Shown here: one piece after another, positions 8,624-17,395 of the stretch | How the letters are laid out: each line of letters begins with the position of its first letter | Numbering within the stretch: position 1 is the stretch's first letter | Assembly: GCA_017478625.1 (NCBI GenBank) | Contig: JAFVDF010000009.1 | Span: 248,001 to 312,000, forward strand | Length of the DNA: 64,000 bases | DNA from: Alloprevotella sp. | GTDB lineage: Bacteria > Bacteroidota > Bacteroidia > Bacteroidales > Bacteroidaceae | Direction of reading: 5' to 3' | Program-made: the position numbers and the translations under genes | Notes under the pieces: model-generated | The model's database searches: none | Told to the model about the DNA's origin: nothing | The model's input: the letters and a program-made list of their open reading frames with translations, nothing else

Positions 8624-8752
8624 TTATTTTTTTCGTTTACCTGTGATATAGCGGATGAGCAGTATGCCCAGGCCTAAATATATCAAGCATAAAAAGAAGG
8701 CTATTGTCACGTGGTCTGCCACTGACGCAAGTATAACAGTTCTGACAAGCAT
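8624..8752 (-). CDS. Very small membrane protein (42 residues)
   Basis: Short reading frame beginning MLVRTVILAS and ending YITGKRKK, with one strong hydrophobic helix (IAFFLCLIYLGLGILLIRYI) and a positively charged C-terminal tail, as expected for a single-pass protein with a cytoplasmic C-terminus. A TATTTTTG -7-like element lies about 25 bp upstream of its ATG on the minus strand. It would be co-transcribed with the 66-residue protein gene. Existence is plausible but unproven. Confidence 0.4.
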   Translation of the reverse strand: MLVRTVILASVADHVTIAFFLCLIYLGLGILLIRYITGKRKK

Positions 8753-8773
8753 ATAATTACTCTTTGATTTCAG

Positions 8774-8805
8774 AGCAAAAATAAATCCTATCAGTTGATA
8801 GGATT
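8774..8805 (-). terminator. Hairpin terminator after the 385-residue hypothetical gene
   Basis: A perfect inverted repeat, AATCCTATCA/TGATAGGATT (8784-8805), is followed on the minus strand by a T-rich stretch. It lies 40 bp beyond the stop codon at 8846. Confidence 0.8.
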
Positions 8806-8845
8806 ACAATAACAGTGTGCGCAAGCCTTGCAGAAAGCGGTTTTT

Positions 8846-10003
8846 CTAAACCTTCCACACTATTTTATCGGGCGACAGGATAATGCGCTTAGGTTCTCCG
8901 CGTTTTCCATCGACATAATAGTGACGGGCCATATCGTTGGCTATGTTCTGAATAAAGGCTTCCTTGATACGTGCACATTTTTCATTAATTGAGTTGTCAA
9001 ATGGGTCGGTCAGAGCCTCTATATGTTCGTCAATACGCAAGTGTAGATGCGGAGAATAGAGTAAGGGTTTCTTTTCCTTGATGCAAGCATAAATCTGAGC
9101 CAGCTCCTGCTGATAGTCAGCCAGCTCCTTAAATAAAATGCCTTCGGGATGACGTAAGAAAAGAAGAAATACGGACTTTGCAAGCGGAGCCATTTTTATT
9201 TCCATATTCTGATAGTCTGGAAGCCAGATGCGATAGTCTGCATCAATGACTAAATGGCTCAAAGGTGGCTCGGGCCACAGATACTCTCTGAGAAATGCGC
9301 GACTGACACCACCCTTCTCCAACCTCCAAATCCTCTTTTGTATGTCACGAAGTTCTTTGGAGATATCACTGCTGAAGTTTCCATCGGCATCAGTGGGTGG
9401 TACGAGGCGATATTTGACAACTTTTATATTAGGGTCATTGTATCTTTTAGTCCGGCTACGCAACTGTTCCACCATATAGCTACGCAACTGTTCCATCATA
9501 TAATTGGCGTAGCGTGTAGTAAGCTTGCATTCGCTTGTATCTATAGATATGCAGAAAAAGCGGTATTGCCCCTGTGGCAGTTCATAGTCGGATGTTCCTT
9601 CATATTGAAGCAGAAACTGGCCCCGAGCCACATGCTGCTCACTTTCAGCCTTGACAAAACGTAGCAGATAATCGTTGCCGAGCACAGGTCGCTGGGGTTG
9701 TTGTGCCCAACACACCTGAGGGAAATTATATTGCCAGAATTCTGTGTCAGCCACTATCTCCTCACTCAACAGAGGCATATAGACAAATTCCTGATAGTAA
9801 CGGGCGAAAACCTTGTTGAAGGTTTTGTAGCGCCGACGGAAGAACTTGTCGGTAACCTCGTCGTCTGAGCGCGAGGCATAGATTACTTCGCGTGAAGAAG
9901 GCTTAAACGGCAGGTTTTCGAGTATTATTTCGCTGACCGTTGCCGTGTAATGAACTGAAAACAAATTACGAAAGAAGGATTTCATAACACCGCAGATTTT
10001 CAC
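8846..10003 (-). CDS. Conserved hypothetical protein (about 385 residues)
   Basis: Soluble, charged protein that I do not recognise as a named family. A central region (about 160-230) is helical and basic. Around residue 280 the stretch LAKSVFLLFLRHPEGILFKELADY resembles a winged-helix or helical recognition element, so a regulatory role is possible but unproven. It begins at GTG 10003, overlapping the previous gene's TGA by 3 bases, or at the ATG at 9985 (MKSFFRNLF). Within it, an in-frame 24-bp tandem duplication (9455-9502) repeats YMxEQLRS. Confidence 0.7.
   Translation of the reverse strand: MKICGVMKSFFRNLFSVHYTATVSEIILENLPFKPSSREVIYASRSDDEVTDKFFRRRYKTFNKVFARYYQEFVYMPLLSEEIVADTEFWQYNFPQVCWAQQPQRPVLGNDYLLRFVKAESEQHVARGQFLLQYEGTSDYELPQGQYRFFCISIDTSECKLTTRYANYMMEQLRSYMVEQLRSRTKRYNDPNIKVVKYRLVPPTDADGNFSSDISKELRDIQKRIWRLEKGGVSRAFLREYLWPEPPLSHLVIDADYRIWLPDYQNMEIKMAPLAKSVFLLFLRHPEGILFKELADYQQELAQIYACIKEKKPLLYSPHLHLRIDEHIEALTDPFDNSINEKCARIKEAFIQNIANDMARHYYVDGKRGEPKRIILSPDKIVWKV
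9455..9502. repeat. 24-bp tandem duplication inside a coding region
   Basis: Two adjacent 24-bp units, 9455-9478 and 9479-9502, differ at one base (C/T). The duplication keeps the frame and doubles the eight-residue peptide YMMEQLRS/YMVEQLRS. Near identity suggests a recent slippage event. Confidence 0.9.
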
Positions 10004-10628
10004 AACTGTCCGCTCTCTACAAGCCTTACGACACGTTCGGTCATCTGATCATCGCCGTCGGGATCATAATGGCGCGACAGACTGTTTCCAAAGAGTACTG
10101 CCACACTCTGATAGACATTGGCCCGCGCCACTCCGACAAACGCTTTCGCTATATTATACCCCGTCTGATTACATTCACGGTCTATAAGTTTCAACAAGAG
10201 TTTTCCTTGCGAACGCGACATTTTTTTCAACATCGGCCCGTATTGTCGTTTCAGATCGGCCTCCATCCGCTTAATATGTGCCTGCCGACTTTCGGCGTCG
10301 GGGAGTGTCTGCATATATTGATAGGTCTCCACGATGGTTTGACGCACTAATTTGGCCAACGGAAGGAGCCTTTTCACATTACTTACCAAACGGTTGTACT
10401 GTGCCCGCTGTTTTTCAGATTTAAACTCCAGTGGGGCATATATATAGACCGGATCTACCAGCCGGATGGACGGTATGCTGTCTCCCTGGTAAAAGGCCTT
10501 TTCGACACGCACATAATGAGGCATGGCGGGCGCAGGGCTCGTGTCATCCTGTTCGTCGGCCTGCTGAGCATAGAGCCGGCTGGAAAACATACTCACCAAT
10601 AGGAGAAAGTATAACTGAAAACGTCTCA
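10000..10628 (-). CDS. DUF4294 family exported protein
   Basis: A 209-residue protein with a cleavable signal peptide (MRRFQLYFLLLVSMFSSRLYAQ). The mature part is basic and helical, with KRLLPLAKLVRQTIVETYQYM and LLKLIDRECNQTGYNIAKAF, matching the Bacteroidetes DUF4294 family of unknown function. It probably resides in the periplasm. The downstream hypothetical gene overlaps its stop codon, so the two form an operon. A TAATTTTG -7-like box lies at 10637-10644 on the minus strand, very close to the ATG. Confidence 0.75.
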
Positions 10629-10735
10629 TTTCTTCGCAAAATTATTCAATTTAGCATTAGAAGAGCATTAAACCTTGTTAAATGCGTGTTTGAAATCAAA
10701 AAAATAAGCAAATTCGCATAAGAAACGTTCTAATT

Positions 10736-13033
10736 ATGAAAAGCAAATCATCTTCTACCCCACGCCTTAAGCGTCGCGATATGACCGACCTTCTACTGCA
10801 GTTCTTCCAAGAACATCCTACGGGAGAATATACCCCCAAGACGCTGTTCAATGAGCTGAAGGCTAAAACACACCCTGCCAAAATGCTTTTGCTCGATGCG
10901 CTGGAAGACCTTGTCCGCGACGACTATCTGAAGCGTACTTCCCGCGGTTCCTACACCAATGCCACTCCTGCGCATGTCATGGAGGGCACATTTGTCAGAA
11001 AGCGCAATGGGCGAAACAGTTTCTTGCCCGACGACGGCGGACAGTCTATTCTCGTAGCCGAACGCAACTCTCTGCACGCGCTTGATGGCGACCGGGTGCG
11101 GGCCACTATGCTGGCACGCCGCCGTAACCACACGCGGGAAGCAGTTATAATCGAAGTGCTCGAACATACCAAGAACTCGTTTGTGGGCACTATTCATGTA
11201 GAGCATGGCTATGGGTTTCTCATTACCGAGAGCCGTTCCTTGGCGGTTGATATATTCATACCGAAGGCCAACTTAAAGGGGGCTAAAAATGGAGACAAGG
11301 TCTTGGTGGAAATCACCTCCTGGCCACAGGATGCAAAGAGTCCGATAGGAAAAGTTAAGGACATTTTTGGAAGCACGGGAAACAACGACGCAGAGATGAA
11401 CGCTATTCTTGCGGAATTTGAACTTCCCTACCGCTATCCACAAAAGGTTGTCGAAGCCGCCGACAGAATTCCAGAAGAAATCCCCACTGACGAAATCCAA
11501 CGGCGTGAGGATTTCCGTTCGGTACTCACTTTTACCATCGACCCCCATGATGCGAAAGATTTCGACGACGCGCTTTCCATCCGAAAGGTCGATGACGGCG
11601 ATTGGGAGGTCGGTGTTCACATTGCCGATGTCTCTTATTATGTTCGGGAGAATGATACGATCGACCGAGAAGCCCGTCAGCGCGCCACAAGTATATATCT
11701 GGTGGATCGCACCATCCCTATGTTGCCAGAAAAACTCTGCAATTTCCTCTGCTCTCTCCGTCCCGACGAAGACAAACTCGCTTACAGTGTCATCTTCCGC
11801 CTTTCAGATAAGGCAGAGGTTAAAGCCTGGCATCTGGCACATACTGTAATCCGCTCCAACCGCCGATTTGCATACGAAGAGGTGCAGGAAATCCTGGAAC
11901 GCAACAACGAAGCCTCACCAGAAGACCTGCAGACAGGAACATCCCACCCGACTCCGCTTCCCAAAGGCCATAAGCCCGAAGGAGAGTATGCAGAAGAACT
12001 GATTACGCTCAACCGGCTGGCCAAGCAATTCCGTGCAGCACGCTTCAAGCATGGTTCTGTAGCTTTTGACAGACCGGAAATTCGCTTCGACATAGATGAA
12101 ACAGGCCACCCCGTCTCTACATACATCAAGATAGCCAAAGATGCCAACAAGTTAGTAGAAGAGTTTATGCTGTTGGCCAATCGCACCGTGGCAGAAAGTA
12201 TTGGGCGTGTGCCCAAAGGGGTAAGCGCAAAGGTTTTACCCTATCGTATCCACGACGTGCCCGACACTGAAAAATTGGAAAAACTATCGGCTTTCGTCGG
12301 CCTCTTCGGCTACAGACTGAAAACAGACGGTGGCAAGACGGCCATAAGCAAGAGTTTGAACAAACTCCTGTCCGATGTACAAGGAAAACGCGAGGCCGGA
12401 CTGATTGAACTGGTGACGTTGCGGGCTATGCAAAAGGCGCAGTACAGTACAACCAACATAGGACATTACGGCCTTATGTTCGACTACTATACCCACTTCA
12501 CGTCGCCCATTCGCAGGTACCCCGACCTTATGGTGCACCGCCTGCTGACGCGTTATGCCGAGGGAGGCCGTAGCGCAAACAAGGAAAAGTACGAAGACTT
12601 ATGCGAACACTCCAGCGCCATGGAGCAATTGGCCGAGCAGGCTGAGCGCGCGAGTATCAAGTACAAGCAAGTAGAATTTATGGCCGACCGATTGGGGCAG
12701 GAGTTTGAGGGAACGATCAGTGGCGTAAGCGATTTTGGTATTTACGTTGAACTGACAGAAAACGGATGCGAGGGTTTGATTCCTATCCGCAACCTCGACG
12801 ACGATTACTACGAGTACGACGAGCGGAACTACTGTCTGTCCGGCCGACGCAACCATCGGCGCTACTCACTGGGCGATAAAGTCTCTGTGCGCGTAGAGCG
12901 GGCCGACATCGACAAGCGTCTGCTTGACTTTGAACTGGTAGGTGTGGACAAACACAAGCGTGAAGCCCGTATAGATCTCTCTCTTCCACGCACACCCAAG
13001 AAGACTCTCAAACGACAGAAAAACCGTCGTTAG
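10736..13033 (+). CDS. rnr: Ribonuclease R
   Basis: Processive 3'-5' exoribonuclease of the RNB family that degrades structured RNA. Domains in order: an N-terminal helix-turn-helix-like segment (about 10-60), cold-shock/OB domains (about 75-230), the RNB catalytic domain (about 260-600) with metal-binding acidic residues in TIDPHDAKDFDDALS, and a C-terminal S1 domain (FEGTISGVSDFGIYVEL) with a basic tail. At 765 residues it has normal length. It stands alone on the plus strand, and a bidirectional terminator separates it from mdh. Confidence 0.96.
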   Translation: MKSKSSSTPRLKRRDMTDLLLQFFQEHPTGEYTPKTLFNELKAKTHPAKMLLLDALEDLVRDDYLKRTSRGSYTNATPAHVMEGTFVRKRNGRNSFLPDDGGQSILVAERNSLHALDGDRVRATMLARRRNHTREAVIIEVLEHTKNSFVGTIHVEHGYGFLITESRSLAVDIFIPKANLKGAKNGDKVLVEITSWPQDAKSPIGKVKDIFGSTGNNDAEMNAILAEFELPYRYPQKVVEAADRIPEEIPTDEIQRREDFRSVLTFTIDPHDAKDFDDALSIRKVDDGDWEVGVHIADVSYYVRENDTIDREARQRATSIYLVDRTIPMLPEKLCNFLCSLRPDEDKLAYSVIFRLSDKAEVKAWHLAHTVIRSNRRFAYEEVQEILERNNEASPEDLQTGTSHPTPLPKGHKPEGEYAEELITLNRLAKQFRAARFKHGSVAFDRPEIRFDIDETGHPVSTYIKIAKDANKLVEEFMLLANRTVAESIGRVPKGVSAKVLPYRIHDVPDTEKLEKLSAFVGLFGYRLKTDGGKTAISKSLNKLLSDVQGKREAGLIELVTLRAMQKAQYSTTNIGHYGLMFDYYTHFTSPIRRYPDLMVHRLLTRYAEGGRSANKEKYEDLCEHSSAMEQLAEQAERASIKYKQVEFMADRLGQEFEGTISGVSDFGIYVELTENGCEGLIPIRNLDDDYYEYDERNYCLSGRRNHRRYSLGDKVSVRVERADIDKRLLDFELVGVDKHKREARIDLSLPRTPKKTLKRQKNRR

Positions 13034-13067
13034 TCACACCCTATTCCTACAGACAAAATGAAAGGGC

Positions 13068-13096
13068 GATTCCTCTGATGGAACCGCCCTTTTTCT
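13068..13096. terminator. Terminator between convergent rnr and mdh
   Basis: AAAGGGCG(A)TTCC and GGAA(C)CGCCCTTT form a hairpin with a 6-nt loop and flanking A/T runs, suited to termination from both sides. Confidence 0.85.
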
Positions 13097-13117
13097 ATAT
13101 AGCCTAAGGAGATCTTC

Positions 13118-14119
13118 TTATAGAAGGTTGGGATTTATCTCCGCCCACTTTTCAACAGGAGGAACAACGCCCAGGCTGATTACTTCGTCGCGCATTTTTA
13201 CCAAATGCTCGTAGCTAGCCTTCAACGCAGCCTGTTCTTCGGCCGTGCCCACTACTTCTTCGTACGCAGAACCAGCGGCGGTAATCGTAACCTCGGTTGC
13301 CATTACTACATGGTCAAGACCTGCGAAACTAATGTAACGACCTGCGGGCCAGTTAAACGGTTCGCCACCCATAGCAGCCTCTATCATCTTTACAGAAACG
13401 TATGCAGGACTCTGGAAAGATGAGCGACCACGCAGATTAATAATGTTGGCGCCACCTTGAACTGTACGCTGTTTGATTTCTGCCCATTGCGCGTCGGTCA
13501 GTTTGTCCGTTCCAATAAGGTCGAGGAGCGGGGTGCCATCTATCTTGGCCGTGCTTGCAAACACTGCCATAGCCTCGCCGTGGCCACCGTAAGTGCGACA
13601 GTTTGTTACCTTACTCTGCTCAATGCCGAAGTGCTTTGCCAGTTCGCTTTGCAGGCGGATGCTGTCCAATGCAGCAAGGGTGCTGACCTGTGAGGGCTTC
13701 AAACCGGACCATATTAAGGTAACAAGACCCGTAATGTCGGCGGGATTGAAAATGATCACTACATGTTTCACGTCAGGGCAATAGGTTTTGATGTCCTTAC
13801 CCAGTTGCTCTGCCACTTCGGAGTTACCTTTCAGCAGATCCTCGCGCGTCATGCCGGCCTTTCTCGGTGCACCGCCACTGGAGATGATGTACTTGGCGCC
13901 CGTAAGTGCTTCCTTCACGTCCGTGGTAAAGGTAAAGTTTACACCCTCAAAGCCACAGTGGCGCATTTCCTCCGTTACGCCCTCCAATCCGGGAGCATAA
14001 ACATCATAGAGACATATATTAGGAGTCAGTTTAAGCATGGCAGCGGTCTGTGCCATATTGGAGCCGATCATTCCGGCTGCGCCAACGATTGTCAGCTTCT
14101 CGTTTGTTAAAAATGCCAT
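13118..14119 (-). CDS. mdh: Malate dehydrogenase
   Basis: NAD-dependent malate dehydrogenase interconverting malate and oxaloacetate, in Bacteroidales part of the reductive branch from PEP to succinate. The N-terminal Rossmann motif GAAGMIG (residues 13-19) is present, then GGAPRKAGMTREDLLKGN with the mobile-loop arginine, NPADITG, and the catalytic His region TYGGHGEAM. Length (333) fits the LDH/MDH superfamily. It is monocistronic, with a divergent short intergenic region (14120-14199) shared with the aminopeptidase gene. Confidence 0.93.
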   Translation of the reverse strand: MAFLTNEKLTIVGAAGMIGSNMAQTAAMLKLTPNICLYDVYAPGLEGVTEEMRHCGFEGVNFTFTTDVKEALTGAKYIISSGGAPRKAGMTREDLLKGNSEVAEQLGKDIKTYCPDVKHVVIIFNPADITGLVTLIWSGLKPSQVSTLAALDSIRLQSELAKHFGIEQSKVTNCRTYGGHGEAMAVFASTAKIDGTPLLDLIGTDKLTDAQWAEIKQRTVQGGANIINLRGRSSFQSPAYVSVKMIEAAMGGEPFNWPAGRYISFAGLDHVVMATEVTITAAGSAYEEVVGTAEEQAALKASYEHLVKMRDEVISLGVVPPVEKWAEINPNLL

Positions 14120-14199
14120 AGCAGTGTGTTTTTAGTTAGAATTTGTGGTTGCAAAATTAAATAATTCTGTGTTTATTTGCAGTAGTAACTCTACGAAAA

Positions 14200-15996
14200 A
14201 TGGATAAAGAAATCTACAGGCAGCATTTGTCCTCGTTGCGCGAGCAAATGAGAAAAAAATCCGGTGTCGGGGCTCTTCTGATTTTTAATACCGACCCCCA
14301 TGGTAGCGAGTATATTGCAGACCATTGGAAATGTATCCAATGGCTCTCTGGCTTTACGGGCGAGGCGGCTACTATGATTGTGACGGCCGACAGGGCTCTG
14401 CTGTGGACAGATTCGCGCTTCTGGCTACAGGCCGAGGAGCAGTTGGCTGACACGGGCATAGAGTTGATGCGCGAGGGAAGGGAGGACACACCGAACCCCG
14501 CCGAGTGGTTGCACGACAAGATAGCAGGCTACGCCAACGTAGGCGTCCTTTCAGAATGTGTGTCCGTGGGCGAACTCGATTATATAATGCAATCAAGCGG
14601 TTGCACTTTCCTGAAAGAAAGCATCGACTGCTTCTCCGCCATCTGGACAGACCGGCCCGCGCTCCCGAGCCGTCCACTGACCATTATGCGCGAGGACGTT
14701 ACGGGGCAGTCTGTTGCACAGAGAATAACAAGTATCTGGGACCGCATAAAGACGTCGAAACCTGATTTCTACCTGCTTACCGATCTCAGCGAGATAGCCT
14801 GGACGCTCAATCTGCGCGGGGCAGACATCGACTACAACCCCGTATTCTACAGTTACCTCCTCCTAAAGAGCGACCTATCGGCTACGCTCTTTACAGCCGA
14901 GGGACACCTTACGCCGGAAGTCCGTGCGCACTTGGCCACGCATAATGTAAGCGTCCGACCCTACGAGGATTGGAAACAGGTATTTAAGGAAGTGGCGGGA
15001 CATACCGTTACAATGGACGCAAAGGCCAATGCCCTGGCCCGACAACTGGCTCTTGAAGAAAATGTATTCTGTGGTTTTTCGACCTCTCCGGTTCCCGCTC
15101 TACGAGCCATCAAGACCCCAACGGAAATAGAAGGCTTCCGGCGCGCCATGGAATATGACGGCGTGGCGATGGTACGTTTCCTCCGTTGGCTGGACGAGCA
15201 TCTGTGCGAGCGTCCCACGGAGATAGAGGTGGACAACGTATTAACGGCATTCCGTGCAGAGAACCCCTGCTTCCGGGGCCTTAGTTTCGCCACCATCGCG
15301 GCCTATGGACCGCACGGTGCAATAGTCCACTACGAAGCCACTCCGGCTACTGCCGTACCGCTGGAGCCTCGCGGATTGTTGCTACTCGATTCGGGCGGAC
15401 AATACGACTTTGCTACAACCGACATCACCCGTACTATTGCACTGGGCCCCCTTACCGACGAGGAACGCGAGGCTTACACGCTCGTACTGAAAGGACATAT
15501 TGACCTGCAAATGGCTCTGTTCCCGACAGGCACGCCGGGCATTGCGCTGGATGCCATAGCGCGTAGGCCCCTGTGGCTATGCGGCTATGATTTCGGACAC
15601 GGCACCGGACACGGAGTAGGCTCCTACCTGTGCGTACACGAGGGCCCGGCACAGATTCGCAAGAATGTAAACGAGGCTTCCACTACCGGCTATCGTCCCG
15701 GAATGGTGGTAACGGACGAACCCGGTATCTACGCAGCCGGAAAGTTTGGCGTGCGCATCGAAAACACTATCCTCTGTGTAGAGCGCAATAAGACTCCTTT
15801 CGGCAACTTCTGTGGCTTCGAACCGCTCACGCTTTGCCCGTACGATTTGAAGCCTGTCGTCTGGGAAAGGCTCGATGAAACCGAGAAAAATTGGCTTAAT
15901 GCCTACCATGCCGAGGTACGCAAACGCCTGTGGCCTTATCTGACCGACGCAGCGGATAAAGCTTGGCTTGACACCCATACTCAGCCCGTAAAATAG
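14200..15996 (+). CDS. Xaa-Pro aminopeptidase, M24B (APP1-like, three-domain)
   Basis: Cytosolic metallopeptidase that removes N-terminal residues preceding proline. It has two creatinase-type N-terminal domains (about 1-310) and a C-terminal pita-bread domain. The dinuclear metal ligands can be read as Asp in LLLLDSGGQY, Asp in TTDITRT, His in HGTGHGVGSY, Glu in VTDEPGIY and Glu in RIENTIL. At 598 residues it resembles the long eukaryotic-type APP1 found in Bacteroidetes rather than E. coli PepP (441). No signal peptide is seen. It is monocistronic, and its 3' flank contains a 21-bp-period repeat. Confidence 0.92.
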   Translation: MDKEIYRQHLSSLREQMRKKSGVGALLIFNTDPHGSEYIADHWKCIQWLSGFTGEAATMIVTADRALLWTDSRFWLQAEEQLADTGIELMREGREDTPNPAEWLHDKIAGYANVGVLSECVSVGELDYIMQSSGCTFLKESIDCFSAIWTDRPALPSRPLTIMREDVTGQSVAQRITSIWDRIKTSKPDFYLLTDLSEIAWTLNLRGADIDYNPVFYSYLLLKSDLSATLFTAEGHLTPEVRAHLATHNVSVRPYEDWKQVFKEVAGHTVTMDAKANALARQLALEENVFCGFSTSPVPALRAIKTPTEIEGFRRAMEYDGVAMVRFLRWLDEHLCERPTEIEVDNVLTAFRAENPCFRGLSFATIAAYGPHGAIVHYEATPATAVPLEPRGLLLLDSGGQYDFATTDITRTIALGPLTDEEREAYTLVLKGHIDLQMALFPTGTPGIALDAIARRPLWLCGYDFGHGTGHGVGSYLCVHEGPAQIRKNVNEASTTGYRPGMVVTDEPGIYAAGKFGVRIENTILCVERNKTPFGNFCGFEPLTLCPYDLKPVVWERLDETEKNWLNAYHAEVRKRLWPYLTDAADKAWLDTHTQPVK

Positions 15997-16013
15997 CCCT
16001 ATCGCATCACGCA

Positions 16014-16076
16014 GTTCACAGTATGAAATGTGCGGTTCACAGTGTGAAATTCAAATTTCACATTGTGAACTGCACA
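16014..16076. repeat. 21-bp-period array of TTCACAnTGTGAA dyads (3 units)
   Basis: Three units start at 16014, 16035 and 16056, exactly 21 bp apart. Each carries a near-palindrome of the form TTCACA-n-T(A/G)TGAA at the same phase. Units two and three also face each other, giving a 17-bp inverted repeat (16035-16051 with 16054-16070, one mismatch) that could fold. No T-run follows, so it is not a typical terminator. It sits between the convergent aminopeptidase and recX genes. Confidence 0.75.
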
Positions 16077-16100
16077 AGAGTATTATGCCGTGGGCAGAGG

Positions 16101-16562
16101 CTATAATTCTTTCATCACCTCGAATACTACGGAAGACTCAAAGCCCCTTCCGGCCGCAAAACGCAACAATTTCTGGGCACGCTCATACTCGTTCTTTGCA
16201 CTGACGGAAGGGAGTTTTTCGGTCAGAAGTTCGGTCAGCATACGAGCATAAGCCTCTTCGTCAATGGTAGCAAGGGCTTCATCTATAAGATCTGTATCCA
16301 CATTCTTCATTTCTAAAGCGTGGCGCGTCTTTACCCGGCCCCACCGGTTGAAAAGTGTCTTGTCGTGGACAAATGCACGGGCGTAGCGCATCTCGTCAAT
16401 ATATCCCTCATCCACAAGTCTGTCCACTATCTCATCTACCCAGTCGCGTCGCGCTCCCCACGCATAGAGTTTCTGTCGCACATCGTCGCAGCAGACCTCA
16501 CGATGGGCACACAACGTGGCCGCCTTAAGATAGAGCGTTTCGGAAGTAATCTCTTTTTTCAT
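16101..16562 (-). CDS. recX: RecX-family regulator
   Basis: RecX-type three-helix-repeat protein; family members bind RecA filaments and modulate recombination. The core motif EGYIDEMRYARAFVHDKTLFNRWG and the preceding DDVRQKLYAWGA are typical. I chose the ATG at 16562 (MKKEITSETLY), giving 153 residues. The longer frame from 16637 would overlap the upstream glycosyltransferase and adds sequence without family character. It is the last gene of the glycosyltransferase run, 14 bp after its neighbour. Confidence 0.85.
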   Translation of the reverse strand: MKKEITSETLYLKAATLCAHREVCCDDVRQKLYAWGARRDWVDEIVDRLVDEGYIDEMRYARAFVHDKTLFNRWGRVKTRHALEMKNVDTDLIDEALATIDEEAYARMLTELLTEKLPSVSAKNEYERAQKLLRFAAGRGFESSVVFEVMKEL

Positions 16563-16576
16563 AGTCGTCGGAGGTG

Positions 16577-17365
16577 TCAGCGTCGGAGTATGGCGCGAAG
16601 AACAAACCATAGGTGCTCGCCCAGCGTGGTAGTCCAACCGAAGTAGCTTACCATGATGCGGAAGCGTTCTATCAGGCTACGCCGGCGAAAGCGCTTGCTG
16701 GTGCCTCCCTGCAGGTAGTTGTCGAGTGGCTGAAAGGCATTGACAAGCGGTGCGTCGCGCTTGTGTGCCAACTGCATAATGCGGATACACCAGTCGAAGT
16801 CGGCGCTGTAGCGGTACTTAAGGTTATAGCGCGTTTCGCGAGCTAAATCTACGCGCGCAAAGAAGGCCTGGTGGCACACGAGCATACCGAAGCGAAAATC
16901 CTCCCACTTAAGTGCATCGGGCGGGCTCAGACGGCGTCGCCGTACAAAGTGGCCTGCATCGTCCACTATATTTGTGTCGCCATAGACTACTCCGGCCTGC
17001 CTGCTGCCACTTTCTGCGAGTTCGGCCACCAGACTTAGCGTATGTTCCGAGGCAAAAGTGTCGCCAGAGTTCAAGAACACTACGTAGCGCCCAGTAAGTA
17101 ATGCGAGTCCTTTATTCATGGCGTCGTAGATTCCTTCGTCGGCTTCGCTGAGACAGTTGATTTCATGCGCGATTTCCCGTTGCGAGTTACGCTCCATATA
17201 ATGGTGTACGAGCGTGAGCGTATGGTCGTCGCTGTTGCCGTCTATGATAAGATGTTCTACAAAGGGGTAGTCTTGCGATTCTACACTGTGCATGGTCCGC
17301 TCCAACAGTGGGGCGGCGTTGCGCGTTACGGTAATGACGGAAATCTTCAGGGGCAGTCGGGCCAT
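16577..17365 (-). CDS. Family 2 glycosyltransferase
   Basis: GT-A fold transferase of 262 residues. The N-terminal ISVITVTRNAAPLLERTMHSVESQ strand-helix, the IIDGNSDD nucleotide-sugar site, ADEGIYDAMNKGL, and NSGDTF as the DxD-equivalent are typical of the WcaE-like GT2 subgroup, which often adds a sugar early in exopolysaccharide assembly. No membrane segment is seen. It lies 30 bp after the GT4 gene and 14 bp before recX, and probably acts with the flippase gene of the same run on a lipid-linked surface glycan. Confidence 0.88.
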   Translation of the reverse strand: MARLPLKISVITVTRNAAPLLERTMHSVESQDYPFVEHLIIDGNSDDHTLTLVHHYMERNSQREIAHEINCLSEADEGIYDAMNKGLALLTGRYVVFLNSGDTFASEHTLSLVAELAESGSRQAGVVYGDTNIVDDAGHFVRRRRLSPPDALKWEDFRFGMLVCHQAFFARVDLARETRYNLKYRYSADFDWCIRIMQLAHKRDAPLVNAFQPLDNYLQGGTSKRFRRRSLIERFRIMVSYFGWTTTLGEHLWFVLRAILRR

Positions 17366-17395
17366 AGTATTGTGTGGTAGATTTTTCGAAGGGTT

